Source of the DNA: Salegentibacter_A chungangensis
GTDB lineage: Bacteria; Bacteroidota; Bacteroidia; Flavobacteriales; Flavobacteriaceae
Direction of reading: 5' to 3'
NCBI RefSeq assembly: GCF_042678405.1
Contig: NZ_JBHTLI010000001.1
Coordinates: 186,001 to 250,000, forward strand
Length of the DNA: 64,000 nucleotides
Shown one piece after another: positions 40,685-48,067 of the stretch. Under the pieces are notes generated by a model. That model did not search any database. It saw only the letters and a program-made list of their open reading frames with translations, and was not told the origin of the DNA. Every line of letters starts with the position of its first letter. Positions within the stretch are counted from its first letter, which is position 1. The position numbers and the translations under genes were made by a program.

Positions 40685-42283
40685 TTAAGCCTTCGGCCCG
40701 CCTGTCATAATCTCATCATTAGCATATTCTTCAAATTTCTCGAAGTTGCGTTTAAAAGATTCCGCAAGCTCTTTGGCTTTATTATCATAGGCTTCTTTAT
40801 CCTTCCAGGTATCTCTGGGATTAAGGACTTCAGAAGGAACACCTTCACAAGATTCCGGCATACTTAAGCCAAAAAGTTCGTGAGTCGTGAAATCAACATC
40901 ATCAAGCTTACCATCAAGCGCTGCGGTAATCATTGCTCTGGTATATTTTAGTTTCATTCTGTTTCCGGTGCCATACGCACCTCCGGTCCAGCCTGTATTT
41001 ACCAGCCAAACATTTACATTCGCGGCTTTCATTTTGGCACTTAGCATCTCGGCATATTCGGTTGGATGAAGCGGCATGAAAGGTGCGCCGAAGCAAGCTG
41101 AGAAGCTTGGCTGCGGCTCATTAATACCGGCCTCTGTACCTGCTACTTTAGCAGTATATCCGCTTATAAAATGATAAGCAGCCTGCCCGGGAGTAAGCTT
41201 ACTTATAGGAGGCAATACCCCAAAAGCATCCGCAGTTAAAAAGAAAATATTCTTTGGGTTCTTCCCCATAGAAGGTTTCTGAATATTCTTAATATGATCT
41301 ATAGGATAACTTACCCTTGTGTTAGGTGTAATCGTTGTATTTTCAAACTGAACATCTCCCTCGTCATTCAGGATCACATTTTCGAGGATGGCCCCCGGCT
41401 TGATCGCATGAAAAATATCAGGCTCGTTCTCTTTGGTAAGGTTAATCACCTTTGCATAGCACCCGCCTTCAAAATTGAAAATGGTATTTTCTTTAGTCCA
41501 CCCGTGCTCATCATCTCCGATCAGCTTTCGGCTAGGATCTGCAGAAAGCGTGGTCTTACCCGTTCCTGAAAGCCCAAAGAAAATAGCCGTTTCACCGTCT
41601 TCTCCCACATTGGCAGAACAGTGCATTGGCAGGGTTTCCTTATAAACAGGAAGGATGAAGTTAAGCGCAGAGAAGATCCCCTTCTTGATCTCACCAGTAT
41701 ATCCGGTACCCCCAATAAGGGCTATTTTCTTACTGAAGTTAAGGATCGCGAAATTCTCCTGGCGTGTCCCGTCAACTTCAGGATCAGCCATAAAGCCCGG
41801 CGCGTTAACTATAAGCCAGTCTTCCTTGAAGTTTTCCAACTCATCTTTGTCGGGTCTTAAGAACATATTGTTGGCGAACATGTTCGACCAGGGATACTCG
41901 TTAACAACCCTTATATTCAATCTGTACTTGGGATCGGCACAGGCATAAGCGTCACGTGCATAAACCTCTTTCCCTGAAAGGTATTCTGTAACCTTGTCGT
42001 AAAGTCTGTCAAATTTTTCCGGATCGAACGGAATATTAATATCTCCCCACCAGACCTTATCTCTGGTCACCTCATCTTTAACGATAAAGCGATCTTTAGG
42101 AGAACGCCCGGTGAATTTTCCCGTATTTACGGCCAAAGCTCCTGAAAGCACTTCAACGCCCTGTCTTTTTTCAATGGTTAACCTGTGTAATTTTTTAGGG
42201 CTTAATTGATAGTGAACTGTTGCGTCTTTGATCCCGTAATTCTCTAACGAAATCGTTTTCGTAATTTGGGTGTTTGCGAACAT
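40685..42283 (-). CDS. pckA: Phosphoenolpyruvate carboxykinase (ATP)
   Basis: The 532-residue protein has the ATP-type PEPCK signatures: FTGRSPKDRFIVKD, the kinase-1 loop GLSGTGKTTLSADP, the metal-binding LIGDDEHGW, and an active-site loop with ALIGG-type contacts (IALIGGTGYTGE). It converts oxaloacetate to PEP with ATP hydrolysis, at the entry of gluconeogenesis. Length and motifs are normal. It is transcribed alone on the minus strand, with a TAATTTTG -7 element at 42323-42316. Confidence 0.97.
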   Translation of the reverse strand: MFANTQITKTISLENYGIKDATVHYQLSPKKLHRLTIEKRQGVEVLSGALAVNTGKFTGRSPKDRFIVKDEVTRDKVWWGDINIPFDPEKFDRLYDKVTEYLSGKEVYARDAYACADPKYRLNIRVVNEYPWSNMFANNMFLRPDKDELENFKEDWLIVNAPGFMADPEVDGTRQENFAILNFSKKIALIGGTGYTGEIKKGIFSALNFILPVYKETLPMHCSANVGEDGETAIFFGLSGTGKTTLSADPSRKLIGDDEHGWTKENTIFNFEGGCYAKVINLTKENEPDIFHAIKPGAILENVILNDEGDVQFENTTITPNTRVSYPIDHIKNIQKPSMGKNPKNIFFLTADAFGVLPPISKLTPGQAAYHFISGYTAKVAGTEAGINEPQPSFSACFGAPFMPLHPTEYAEMLSAKMKAANVNVWLVNTGWTGGAYGTGNRMKLKYTRAMITAALDGKLDDVDFTTHELFGLSMPESCEGVPSEVLNPRDTWKDKEAYDNKAKELAESFKRNFEKFEEYANDEIMTGGPKA

Positions 42284-42315
42284 AAAATTAAAAGTGTGTG
42301 GTTTGTTTTAGGGAA

Positions 42316-42323
42316 CAAAATTA
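42316..42323 (-). promoter_or_regulatory. -7 element (TAATTTTG) of pckA
   Basis: An exact TAnnTTTG match on the minus strand, 33 bases upstream of the ATG. Confidence 0.4.
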
Positions 42324-42360
42324 AAAATCTTAAACAGATTAAATACTAAATCCTTTAGTT

Positions 42361-42750
42361 TTATTTCTTTTTTAACTTAATAAACCCAAGCAAAAGAATT
42401 ACCCAGCCAATTATTAAGAGGCTGCCTCCCAGAGGGGTGAGCAAGGCTATTTTTGTGAAATCGGGAGAAGTAAGGCTGTTAGTGGCCAAAAGATAGATCG
42501 AACCCGAAAATAGCAGGATGCCGAAAAGGATCAGGTAAAAAACCGCATTTCCGTATTTAGGGAGCTTCAGACTCCCACCTCCTAATACAAGAAGTAATAA
42601 GGCGTGATACATCTGGTATTTCACCCCGGTTTCAAAAGACGTCATTGAAGCCTCTTCCAGCAATGGCCTGAGACCGTGCGTTGCAAAAGCCCCGATGATC
42701 ACGGCAAGAAGTCCGAAGATAGCTCCGGCGACTAAAAATCTACGCTGCAT
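42361..42750 (-). CDS. DUF423 family membrane protein
   Basis: The 129-residue protein has four transmembrane helices and the DUF423 pattern (GAIFGLLAVIIGAFATHGL, then VKYQMYHALLLLVLG, then LLTPLGGSLLIIGWVILL). The family is widespread in bacteria and has no established function. It is a single-gene unit next to pckA; nothing in the context points to a role. Confidence 0.9.
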   Translation of the reverse strand: MQRRFLVAGAIFGLLAVIIGAFATHGLRPLLEEASMTSFETGVKYQMYHALLLLVLGGGSLKLPKYGNAVFYLILFGILLFSGSIYLLATNSLTSPDFTKIALLTPLGGSLLIIGWVILLLGFIKLKKK

Positions 42751-42816
42751 AGTTTATTTTTTATGATATAAAGATTTAATACATTCGTTACCAACTACAC
42801 AAAAATAACTTAATTT

Positions 42817-44190
42817 ATGCGAGAAATTTTAATCGTAGGCGCAGGAAAATCAACCTCTGTGCTCATCCAGTACCTTCTGGACCAGTCGGAAAAAGAGGAC
42901 CTTCATTTAAAAATTGGCGATATAGACCTGGAGAATGCAAAAAAGGCCGGACGTAACCACCCACGCTGTGAAGCCATTCAGCTGGACGTCTTTGAAAAAG
43001 AAAGCCGCGAAAAGGCGATTCAGGATGCAGATATCGTGATCTCCATGCTCCCTGCCAGGTTTCATATAGAAGTAGCTAAAGACTGCGTGAAGTTCAAAAA
43101 GAATATGGTAACCGCTTCCTATATAAGTAAGGAAATGAAAGCCCTTGATGAAGAGGTAAAAGAAAACGGCCTTATTTTTATGAACGAAATTGGGGTTGAC
43201 CCGGGTATCGACCATATGAGCGCGATGCAGGTTATTGACCGGATTCGCGATAAAGGCGGAAAAGTGCTTCTTTTCGAATCTTTTACCGGCGGACTCGTGG
43301 CTCCTGAAAGCGATACCAATCTTTGGAATTACAAATTCACCTGGAATCCAAGAAATGTAGTAGTTGCCGGACAGGGTGGCGTAGCAGAATTCTTACAGGA
43401 GGGTAAGTTCAAATATATACCATATCACCGCCTTTTCAGAAGGACAGAGTTTTTAGAGGTGCCGGAATATGGCAAATTTGAAGGTTATGCCAACCGAAAT
43501 TCCCTGGATTACCAAAGTATCTATGGCCTTGACCATGCTTTAACCCTATACAGAGGGACCATACGAAGAGTGGGCTTCAGCCGTGCCTGGAATATGTTCG
43601 TGCAGCTGGGAATGACTGATGACAGTTTCCAGATGCAGGATTCAGAGAATATGAGTTACCGTGACTTTGTGAATTCCTTCCTTCCCTACTCCCCTACAGA
43701 TTCGGTTGAATTGAAAATGAGGCACAACCTCAAAATAGACCAGGATGATATTATGTGGGAAAAGCTCATAGAGCTAGACCTTTTTAATCCGGACAAAAAG
43801 ATCGGGCTTAAAAATGCCACCCCGGCGCAGGCGCTTCAGAAGATATTGATGGATAAATGGTCTCTGTCTCCTGAAGATAAGGATATGATCGTGATGTACC
43901 ATAAATTCGGTTACGAACTGAACGGAGAGAAGAAACAGATTGATTCTACTATGGTACATATCGGAAAGAACCAAACAGAGACAGCTATGGCAAAAACAGT
44001 GGGGCTGCCGGTAGCCATTGCCGTGATCAAGATCCTCAACGGAGAGATCAAAACTCCGGGAGTTCAGCTTCCTATAAAAAGAGAAGTTTATGGCCCTATC
44101 CTGAAAGAACTGGAAAAACACGAGATCGCATTCAAGGAACAAGAAACCGAATATCTTGGCTATAATCCTTTCGGAGAAGTAGGAAACTAA
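42817..44190 (+). CDS. Saccharopine dehydrogenase-like protein (lysine metabolism)
   Basis: The 457-residue NAD(P)-dependent enzyme has an N-terminal Rossmann motif LIVGAGKSTSVLIQYLL, the substrate-site region IGVDPGIDHMSAMQVID, and FESFTGGLVAPESDTNLWNYKFTW, characteristic of saccharopine dehydrogenase (L-glutamate-forming) proteins. It would oxidise saccharopine to glutamate and aminoadipate semialdehyde in lysine degradation. The next gene, 40 bases downstream, is an AsnC-type regulator, as often seen with amino-acid catabolic enzymes. A glutaryl-CoA-type dehydrogenase gene is elsewhere in the window. Direction of the pathway is inferred. Confidence 0.88.
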   Translation: MREILIVGAGKSTSVLIQYLLDQSEKEDLHLKIGDIDLENAKKAGRNHPRCEAIQLDVFEKESREKAIQDADIVISMLPARFHIEVAKDCVKFKKNMVTASYISKEMKALDEEVKENGLIFMNEIGVDPGIDHMSAMQVIDRIRDKGGKVLLFESFTGGLVAPESDTNLWNYKFTWNPRNVVVAGQGGVAEFLQEGKFKYIPYHRLFRRTEFLEVPEYGKFEGYANRNSLDYQSIYGLDHALTLYRGTIRRVGFSRAWNMFVQLGMTDDSFQMQDSENMSYRDFVNSFLPYSPTDSVELKMRHNLKIDQDDIMWEKLIELDLFNPDKKIGLKNATPAQALQKILMDKWSLSPEDKDMIVMYHKFGYELNGEKKQIDSTMVHIGKNQTETAMAKTVGLPVAIAVIKILNGEIKTPGVQLPIKREVYGPILKELEKHEIAFKEQETEYLGYNPFGEVGN

Positions 44191-44230
44191 ACTTCTGTTT
44201 AAATTATTATTTTAGCTCAAAAATCTCCGG

Positions 44231-44701
44231 ATGAAGATAGTTAACGAAAATGTTGTGATAGATGGTATAGACAAAACCATCTTAGGTTACCTAATGGAAG
44301 ATGCCAAGAAGCCCATACTTGAAATTGCCAGGAGTATTGGCATTACAGGTGCGGCGGTACACCAACGACTAAGAAAACTTGAGAAATCCGGACTTATTGA
44401 GGGCTCAAAACTTATGATAGATCCCCGAATGCTTGGTTATAAGACTATGGCATTCGTGGGGGTTTATCTCGATAAAGCGGTAAGCAATCCGCAGGCGGTA
44501 AAAAAGCTTAGCAAAATCCCCGAAGTTATCGAGTGTCACTACACGACAGGAAACTGGTCTATTTTCCTGAAAATTCTCTGCAAGGATAACGAACATCTAA
44601 TGCAGGTACTCAACAAAGATATACAGGCCATAGAAGGCGTTTCGAGAACAGAGACCTTCATTTCTTTAAATCAGCAAATTAAGCGTCAAATTAAGATTTA
44701 A
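44231..44701 (+). CDS. Lrp/AsnC-family transcriptional regulator
   Basis: The 156-residue protein has an N-terminal helix-turn-helix (DKTILGYLMEDAKKPILEIARSIG, recognition helix GAAVHQRLRKLEKSGLI) and a C-terminal RAM ligand-binding domain (MAFVGVYLDKA, then ECHYTTGNWSIFLKILCKD). Such regulators form octamers and respond to an amino acid. It is directly behind the saccharopine dehydrogenase gene, so lysine or a breakdown intermediate is a reasonable ligand guess. Confidence 0.93.
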   Translation: MKIVNENVVIDGIDKTILGYLMEDAKKPILEIARSIGITGAAVHQRLRKLEKSGLIEGSKLMIDPRMLGYKTMAFVGVYLDKAVSNPQAVKKLSKIPEVIECHYTTGNWSIFLKILCKDNEHLMQVLNKDIQAIEGVSRTETFISLNQQIKRQIKI

Positions 44702-44742
44702 TATTTGGAATTATTCTAAATAAGGAGTAAGTTTGACCCGAT

Positions 44743-45057
44743 ATGAAATTGATACACCAATCCCCATATTTCACTTCCTATCAGTGTGACAGGCAGCGCT
44801 CCTTTTTTATAGATTTCAAGCATAAGTCGGTAAAAATGAGCTTATGCCAACTACTTGCCTTTAGACAGCAGATCAATTCCATAGATCTTGATTCTCATTT
44901 TGACGGGAGGAACAAGCATGGCTTCGAGCTTGTAATGCTGTGCAACAACGCACATCTTTTTATCTTCAATACGTATGAAGTCATAGCGCTTAAAGATTTC
45001 ATCAAGGTTACTTTCGCCATGTTAGAGTTAAACTCGATGGCAGCCTTAAATTCCTAA
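44743..45057 (+). CDS. Small conserved protein of unknown function
   Basis: The 104-residue protein has no signal peptide or membrane helix. It opens with SPYFTSYQCDRQRSFFIDFKHKSV and continues with LCQLLAFRQQINSIDLDSHFDG and FELVMLCNNAHLFIFNTYEVIALKDFIKVTF, a mixed alpha/beta pattern with two Cys and several His residues. I do not recognise a characterised family. It lies between the AsnC regulator and ferritin genes on the same strand (41-base and 91-base gaps), so a link to iron or amino-acid stress is possible but unproven. Confidence 0.8.
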   Translation: MKLIHQSPYFTSYQCDRQRSFFIDFKHKSVKMSLCQLLAFRQQINSIDLDSHFDGRNKHGFELVMLCNNAHLFIFNTYEVIALKDFIKVTFAMLELNSMAALNS

Positions 45058-45148
45058 TAAAATTATCTGGATTTAGATTCTTTTTAAATACTCCTGAAGA
45101 TTAGGGGGTTAACCGCATTTTGGTTAAATTTATGGAAAATCAAAAGCG

Positions 45149-45676
45149 ATGAAAGATCTAGTAAGACAAAAACTCAGTATCCATGTAGACATCATGGACC
45201 TTTTAAATAAACAAATTCAAAAGGAAGCGCAATCTTCGGCCTCGTATCTGGCTATGGCTTCCTGGTGTGACCATAATGCTTTAACGGGCAGTGCCGAATT
45301 CTTTTATGAGCAGGCTACTGAAGAAAGGGAGCATATGATGAAAATTTTCCGGTTCATTAACGACAATGGCGGAACGGCTTTTTCTCCTCAAACAAAGGAA
45401 GTACAGCACGATTTCGGGTCTTTGGAAGAAATTTATGAGACCGCTCTGGATCAGGAAATTGAGATCACAGAATCTATTCATAATTTGGTTCAGAAATGCC
45501 GAAAGGTGAATGACCTTACTTCCGAAAACTTCTTACAATGGTTTGTAAACGAACAAATGGAAGAAGAACAAATGATAAGAAGAGCCCTTGAGTTGTTCGA
45601 CCTTCTGGGAACTGATGGGATTGGATTAAAGCTCCTTGATGAGCGAATTCCTGAGATCAGGAAGAAACCCCTGTAA
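45149..45676 (+). CDS. Ferritin
   Basis: The 175-residue protein is a bacterial non-heme ferritin of the FtnA type: NKQIQKEAQSSASYLAMASWCD, then FFYEQATEEREHMMKIFRFINDNGG, and the C-terminal EEEQMIRRALELFDLLGTDGIGL. The ferroxidase-site residues Glu (ASYLAM helix), Glu/His (EEREHM) and Glu/Gln (NEQMEEE) are present, so it should oxidise and store iron in a 24-mer shell. A palindromic GGTTAACC at 45108-45115 lies 34 bases upstream of the start. It ends at a bidirectional terminator with the zinc peptidase gene. Confidence 0.95.
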   Translation: MKDLVRQKLSIHVDIMDLLNKQIQKEAQSSASYLAMASWCDHNALTGSAEFFYEQATEEREHMMKIFRFINDNGGTAFSPQTKEVQHDFGSLEEIYETALDQEIEITESIHNLVQKCRKVNDLTSENFLQWFVNEQMEEEQMIRRALELFDLLGTDGIGLKLLDERIPEIRKKPL

Positions 45677-45686
45677 ATAACTTAAT

Positions 45687-45719
45687 AAAAAAAGGCCGCT
45701 TATATAAGCGGCCTTTTTT
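45687..45719. terminator. Bidirectional terminator between ferritin and zinc peptidase genes
   Basis: An A-run, a 10-bp GGCCGCTTAT/ATAAGCGGCC palindromic stem and a T-run. Confidence 0.9.
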
Positions 45720-45731
45720 ATATCTGTTTTC

Positions 45732-46418
45732 TTAATCCCTTCCCATATAAATACTCAGGAAGTAAAGCAGGGTAGCCAATGAACCCACAGCTGCTACCAC
45801 ATAAGTTCTAGCGGCCCATTTCAGAGAGTCTTCAGCTGCCTTATGCTCGTTTGAAGTAAGCATATTTTCGTTTTCCAGCCAAACCAGTGCTCGTTTACTG
45901 GCATCATATTCTACCGGAAGGGTAACAAAACTAAAGAGTGTTCCCAGTCCGAACATTATGATTCCTATCAGCAACACCGTGCTTCCCAAAGACGTGGTGG
46001 CCATCAGCATCAACCCCCCAAAGATCACCCATTGTGACATTTTGGAAGCTACACTAACCACCGGTACCAACTGGCTTCTCATTTGGAGCCAGCTATAGGC
46101 CTGCGCGTGTTGCACGGCGTGCCCGCATTCGTGAGCCGCAACCGCTGCCGCAGCCGCGTTACGCTGGGTATAAACGCTTTCGCTCAAATTAATCGTTTTT
46201 TTCTGGGGGTTATAGTGGTCGGTAAGCTTTCCTGGAGTAGAAATCACCTGCACATCGCTTATTCCATTATCACGAAGCATTTTCTCGGCAATTTCCTTTC
46301 CGCTTAAACCATTTTGAAGGTGTACTTTCGAGTATTTCTTAAACTTACTTTTAAGTTTATTGCTTACATATAAACTCACAATAAATATGAGCCCTGCAAT
46401 TACATAATATCCTAGCAT
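45732..46418 (-). CDS. YugP-like zinc metallopeptidase
   Basis: The 228-residue protein has the YugP/Zn-peptidase-2 pattern: an N-terminal membrane segment, GLSGKEIAEKMLRDNGI, and AAHECGHAVQHAQ with the HExxH zinc site (His96, Glu97, His100). Two further hydrophobic segments near 120-160 and a C-terminal helix at 205-225 follow, plus the family's PVEYDASKRAL. It is an inner-membrane metallopeptidase of unknown substrate. It is a single gene divergent from pyrH. Confidence 0.92.
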   Translation of the reverse strand: MLGYYVIAGLIFIVSLYVSNKLKSKFKKYSKVHLQNGLSGKEIAEKMLRDNGISDVQVISTPGKLTDHYNPQKKTINLSESVYTQRNAAAAAVAAHECGHAVQHAQAYSWLQMRSQLVPVVSVASKMSQWVIFGGLMLMATTSLGSTVLLIGIIMFGLGTLFSFVTLPVEYDASKRALVWLENENMLTSNEHKAAEDSLKWAARTYVVAAVGSLATLLYFLSIYMGRD

Positions 46419-46449
46419 TTTAGTTGATTTTAAAGAATTAATCAGGTTT

Positions 46450-46457
46450 CAAATGTA
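46450..46457 (-). promoter_or_regulatory. -7 element (TACATTTG) of the zinc peptidase gene
   Basis: An exact minus-strand consensus match lies 32 bases upstream of the ATG. A -33 box is not clear. Confidence 0.4.
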
Positions 46458-46468
46458 GCAAAAACCCG

Positions 46469-46495
46469 GCCAAATTAAGCATTGACTAATTTGGC
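46469..46495. repeat. 9-bp dyad in the region between the zinc peptidase and pyrH genes
   Basis: GCCAAATTA (46469-46477) and TAATTTGGC (46487-46495) are a perfect inverted repeat with a 9-base spacer. It lies between the two divergent promoters, so a repressor site is possible; it has no T-run. Confidence 0.45.
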
Positions 46496-46595
46496 AGGCC
46501 ACTATATTTTAAGCACCAGTAAAATTCCTGTAAAAGATTACAGATTGAGCCAATAATCATTGGATATAAGTTATTTCACAAATTAAGATATTGCC

Positions 46596-46603
46596 TATAT
46601 TTG
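46596..46603 (+). promoter_or_regulatory. -7 element (TATATTTG) of the pyrH-frr operon
   Basis: An exact TAnnTTTG match lies 23 bases before the ATG at 46627. TTTC at 46574-46577 is an approximate -33 box (18-base spacing). Confidence 0.5.
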
Positions 46604-46626
46604 CACCAATCACTATAAAAATTGCT

Positions 46627-47334
46627 ATGCAATACAAAAGAATACTTCTAAAGCTTTCGGGAGAAGCACTAATGGGAAACCGCCAATATGGCATTGACCC
46701 GGAGCGACTGGCAGAATATGCCGCCGAGATCAAATCGGTAACCGATAAGGGAATTGAAGTAGCCATTGTAATTGGCGGAGGAAACATCTTCAGGGGTGTT
46801 GCCGGAGCCAGCAAGGGTATGGACAGAGTTCAGGGAGACCATATGGGAATGCTTGCAACCGTTATAAACGGACTTGCATTACAAAGTGCACTGGAAGATG
46901 CTGAAGTGGAAACCAGGCTGCAATCTGCCGTTAAGATCAACGAAGTAGCAGAACCATTTATTAGAAGAAAAGCGATTCGCCACCTTGAAAAAGGACGTGT
47001 CGTGATCTTTGGAGGTGGCACCGGGAATCCATACTTCACCACAGATTCGGCCGCAGTGCTTAGAGCAATCGAGATACACGCCGATGTGATCCTTAAGGGA
47101 ACCCGTGTAGACGGAATCTATACCGCCGATCCTGAAAAGGATTCGAAAGCCACTAAATTCGACTATATCACTTTTGACGATGTTATTAGGAAAGGGCTAA
47201 AGGTTATGGACACCACGGCCTTTACATTAAGTCAGGAAAACGAACTGCCTATCATAGTTTTTGACATGAACACCCCCGGAAATCTTCTTAAAGTTGTTAC
47301 CGGAGAAAATGTAGGTACAAAAGTAAATCTTTAA
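46627..47334 (+). CDS. pyrH: Uridylate kinase (UMP kinase)
   Basis: The start is set at ATG 46627 (MQYKRILLKLSGEALMG). An in-frame TTG at 46591 would place the start upstream of the -7 element. The 235-residue protein is a normal bacterial UMP kinase: IVIGGGNIFRGVAG, MGMLATVINGLALQ, IFGGGTGNPYFTTDSAA and KGTRVDGIYTADP. It makes UDP from UMP and is the committed step to pyrimidine nucleotides. It is followed 36 bases later by frr, the usual order. Confidence 0.97.
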   Translation: MQYKRILLKLSGEALMGNRQYGIDPERLAEYAAEIKSVTDKGIEVAIVIGGGNIFRGVAGASKGMDRVQGDHMGMLATVINGLALQSALEDAEVETRLQSAVKINEVAEPFIRRKAIRHLEKGRVVIFGGGTGNPYFTTDSAAVLRAIEIHADVILKGTRVDGIYTADPEKDSKATKFDYITFDDVIRKGLKVMDTTAFTLSQENELPIIVFDMNTPGNLLKVVTGENVGTKVNL

Positions 47335-47370
47335 TTTCAGTATTAACTAAGCATTAAAACCACTCAGATA

Positions 47371-47925
47371 ATGGAAGACGAAATTGAATTTATAATAGAC
47401 TCTGCAAAAGAAGGAATGGAAAAAGCCATTACTCACCTTAACAAGCAATTACTTAATATTCGTGCCGGGAAAGCTAATCCGGCGATGCTGGGAAGTGTAA
47501 TGGTAGAATATTACGGATCACAAACCCCGCTAAACCAGGTGGCCAACGTGAACACACCTGATGCCCGAACGCTTTCCATTCAGCCCTTTGAAAAAGGAAT
47601 GATCCCTGAGATCGAAAAAGGGATCCAGCTGGCTAACTTAGGCTTTAACCCTATGAACAACGGGGAGAGTGTAATTATAAATGTTCCGCCATTAACCGAA
47701 GAGCGTCGTAAACAGCTTACCAAACAGGCAAAGGCAGAAGCTGAAGATGCCAAGATCGGGGTTCGTAACGACAGGAAAGCTGCCAACAACGAACTAAAGA
47801 AACTGGATATTTCTGAAGATGCTCAAAGAGATGCAGAGGATGAAATCCAGACACTTACCGACAAGTATATAGCAAGAATAGATGAAATTCTTGTGATCAA
47901 AGAGAAAGAAATAATGACTATTTAA
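47371..47925 (+). CDS. frr: Ribosome recycling factor
   Basis: The 184-residue protein is a standard RRF: ITHLNKQLLNIRAGKANPAML, YYGSQTPLNQVANV, PPLTEERRKQLTKQAK, and the C-terminal DEIQTLTDKYIARIDEIL. With EF-G it splits the post-termination ribosome. Length is normal. It is the second gene after pyrH, and a long inverted repeat follows. Confidence 0.98.
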   Translation: MEDEIEFIIDSAKEGMEKAITHLNKQLLNIRAGKANPAMLGSVMVEYYGSQTPLNQVANVNTPDARTLSIQPFEKGMIPEIEKGIQLANLGFNPMNNGESVIINVPPLTEERRKQLTKQAKAEAEDAKIGVRNDRKAANNELKKLDISEDAQRDAEDEIQTLTDKYIARIDEILVIKEKEIMTI

Positions 47926-47954
47926 TCTAGGCTTAACCTTTTTAAATAGGCTTT

Positions 47955-48007
47955 TTGTCAAACTGGGTTTGCTTTTTTACTGTTTGCAGGCAAACTTAGT
48001 TTGACAA
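47955..48007 (+). terminator. Long inverted repeat after frr
   Basis: TTGTCAAACT and GTTTGC on the left pair with GCAAAC and AGTTTGACAA on the right, around a T-rich loop. TTTTTATTTT follows. It is probably the end of the pyrH-frr transcript, with an unusually long stem. Confidence 0.65.
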
Positions 48008-48067
48008 TTTTTATTTTAGGATAAAATTGCAGAATTTTATGACCAACCTCAAAAAGGGATAATAAAT

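Noticed and set aside
45108..45130. GGTTAACC palindrome and nearby GGTTAAA before ferritin, as a possible Fur-type operator
   Set aside because: It does not resemble a known Fur box and the two units have irregular spacing; kept only as a note in the ferritin entry.
46591..46626. TTG at 46591 as pyrH start
   Set aside because: It lies upstream of the TATATTTG promoter element and would add 12 residues before the canonical MQYKRILLKLSG start.
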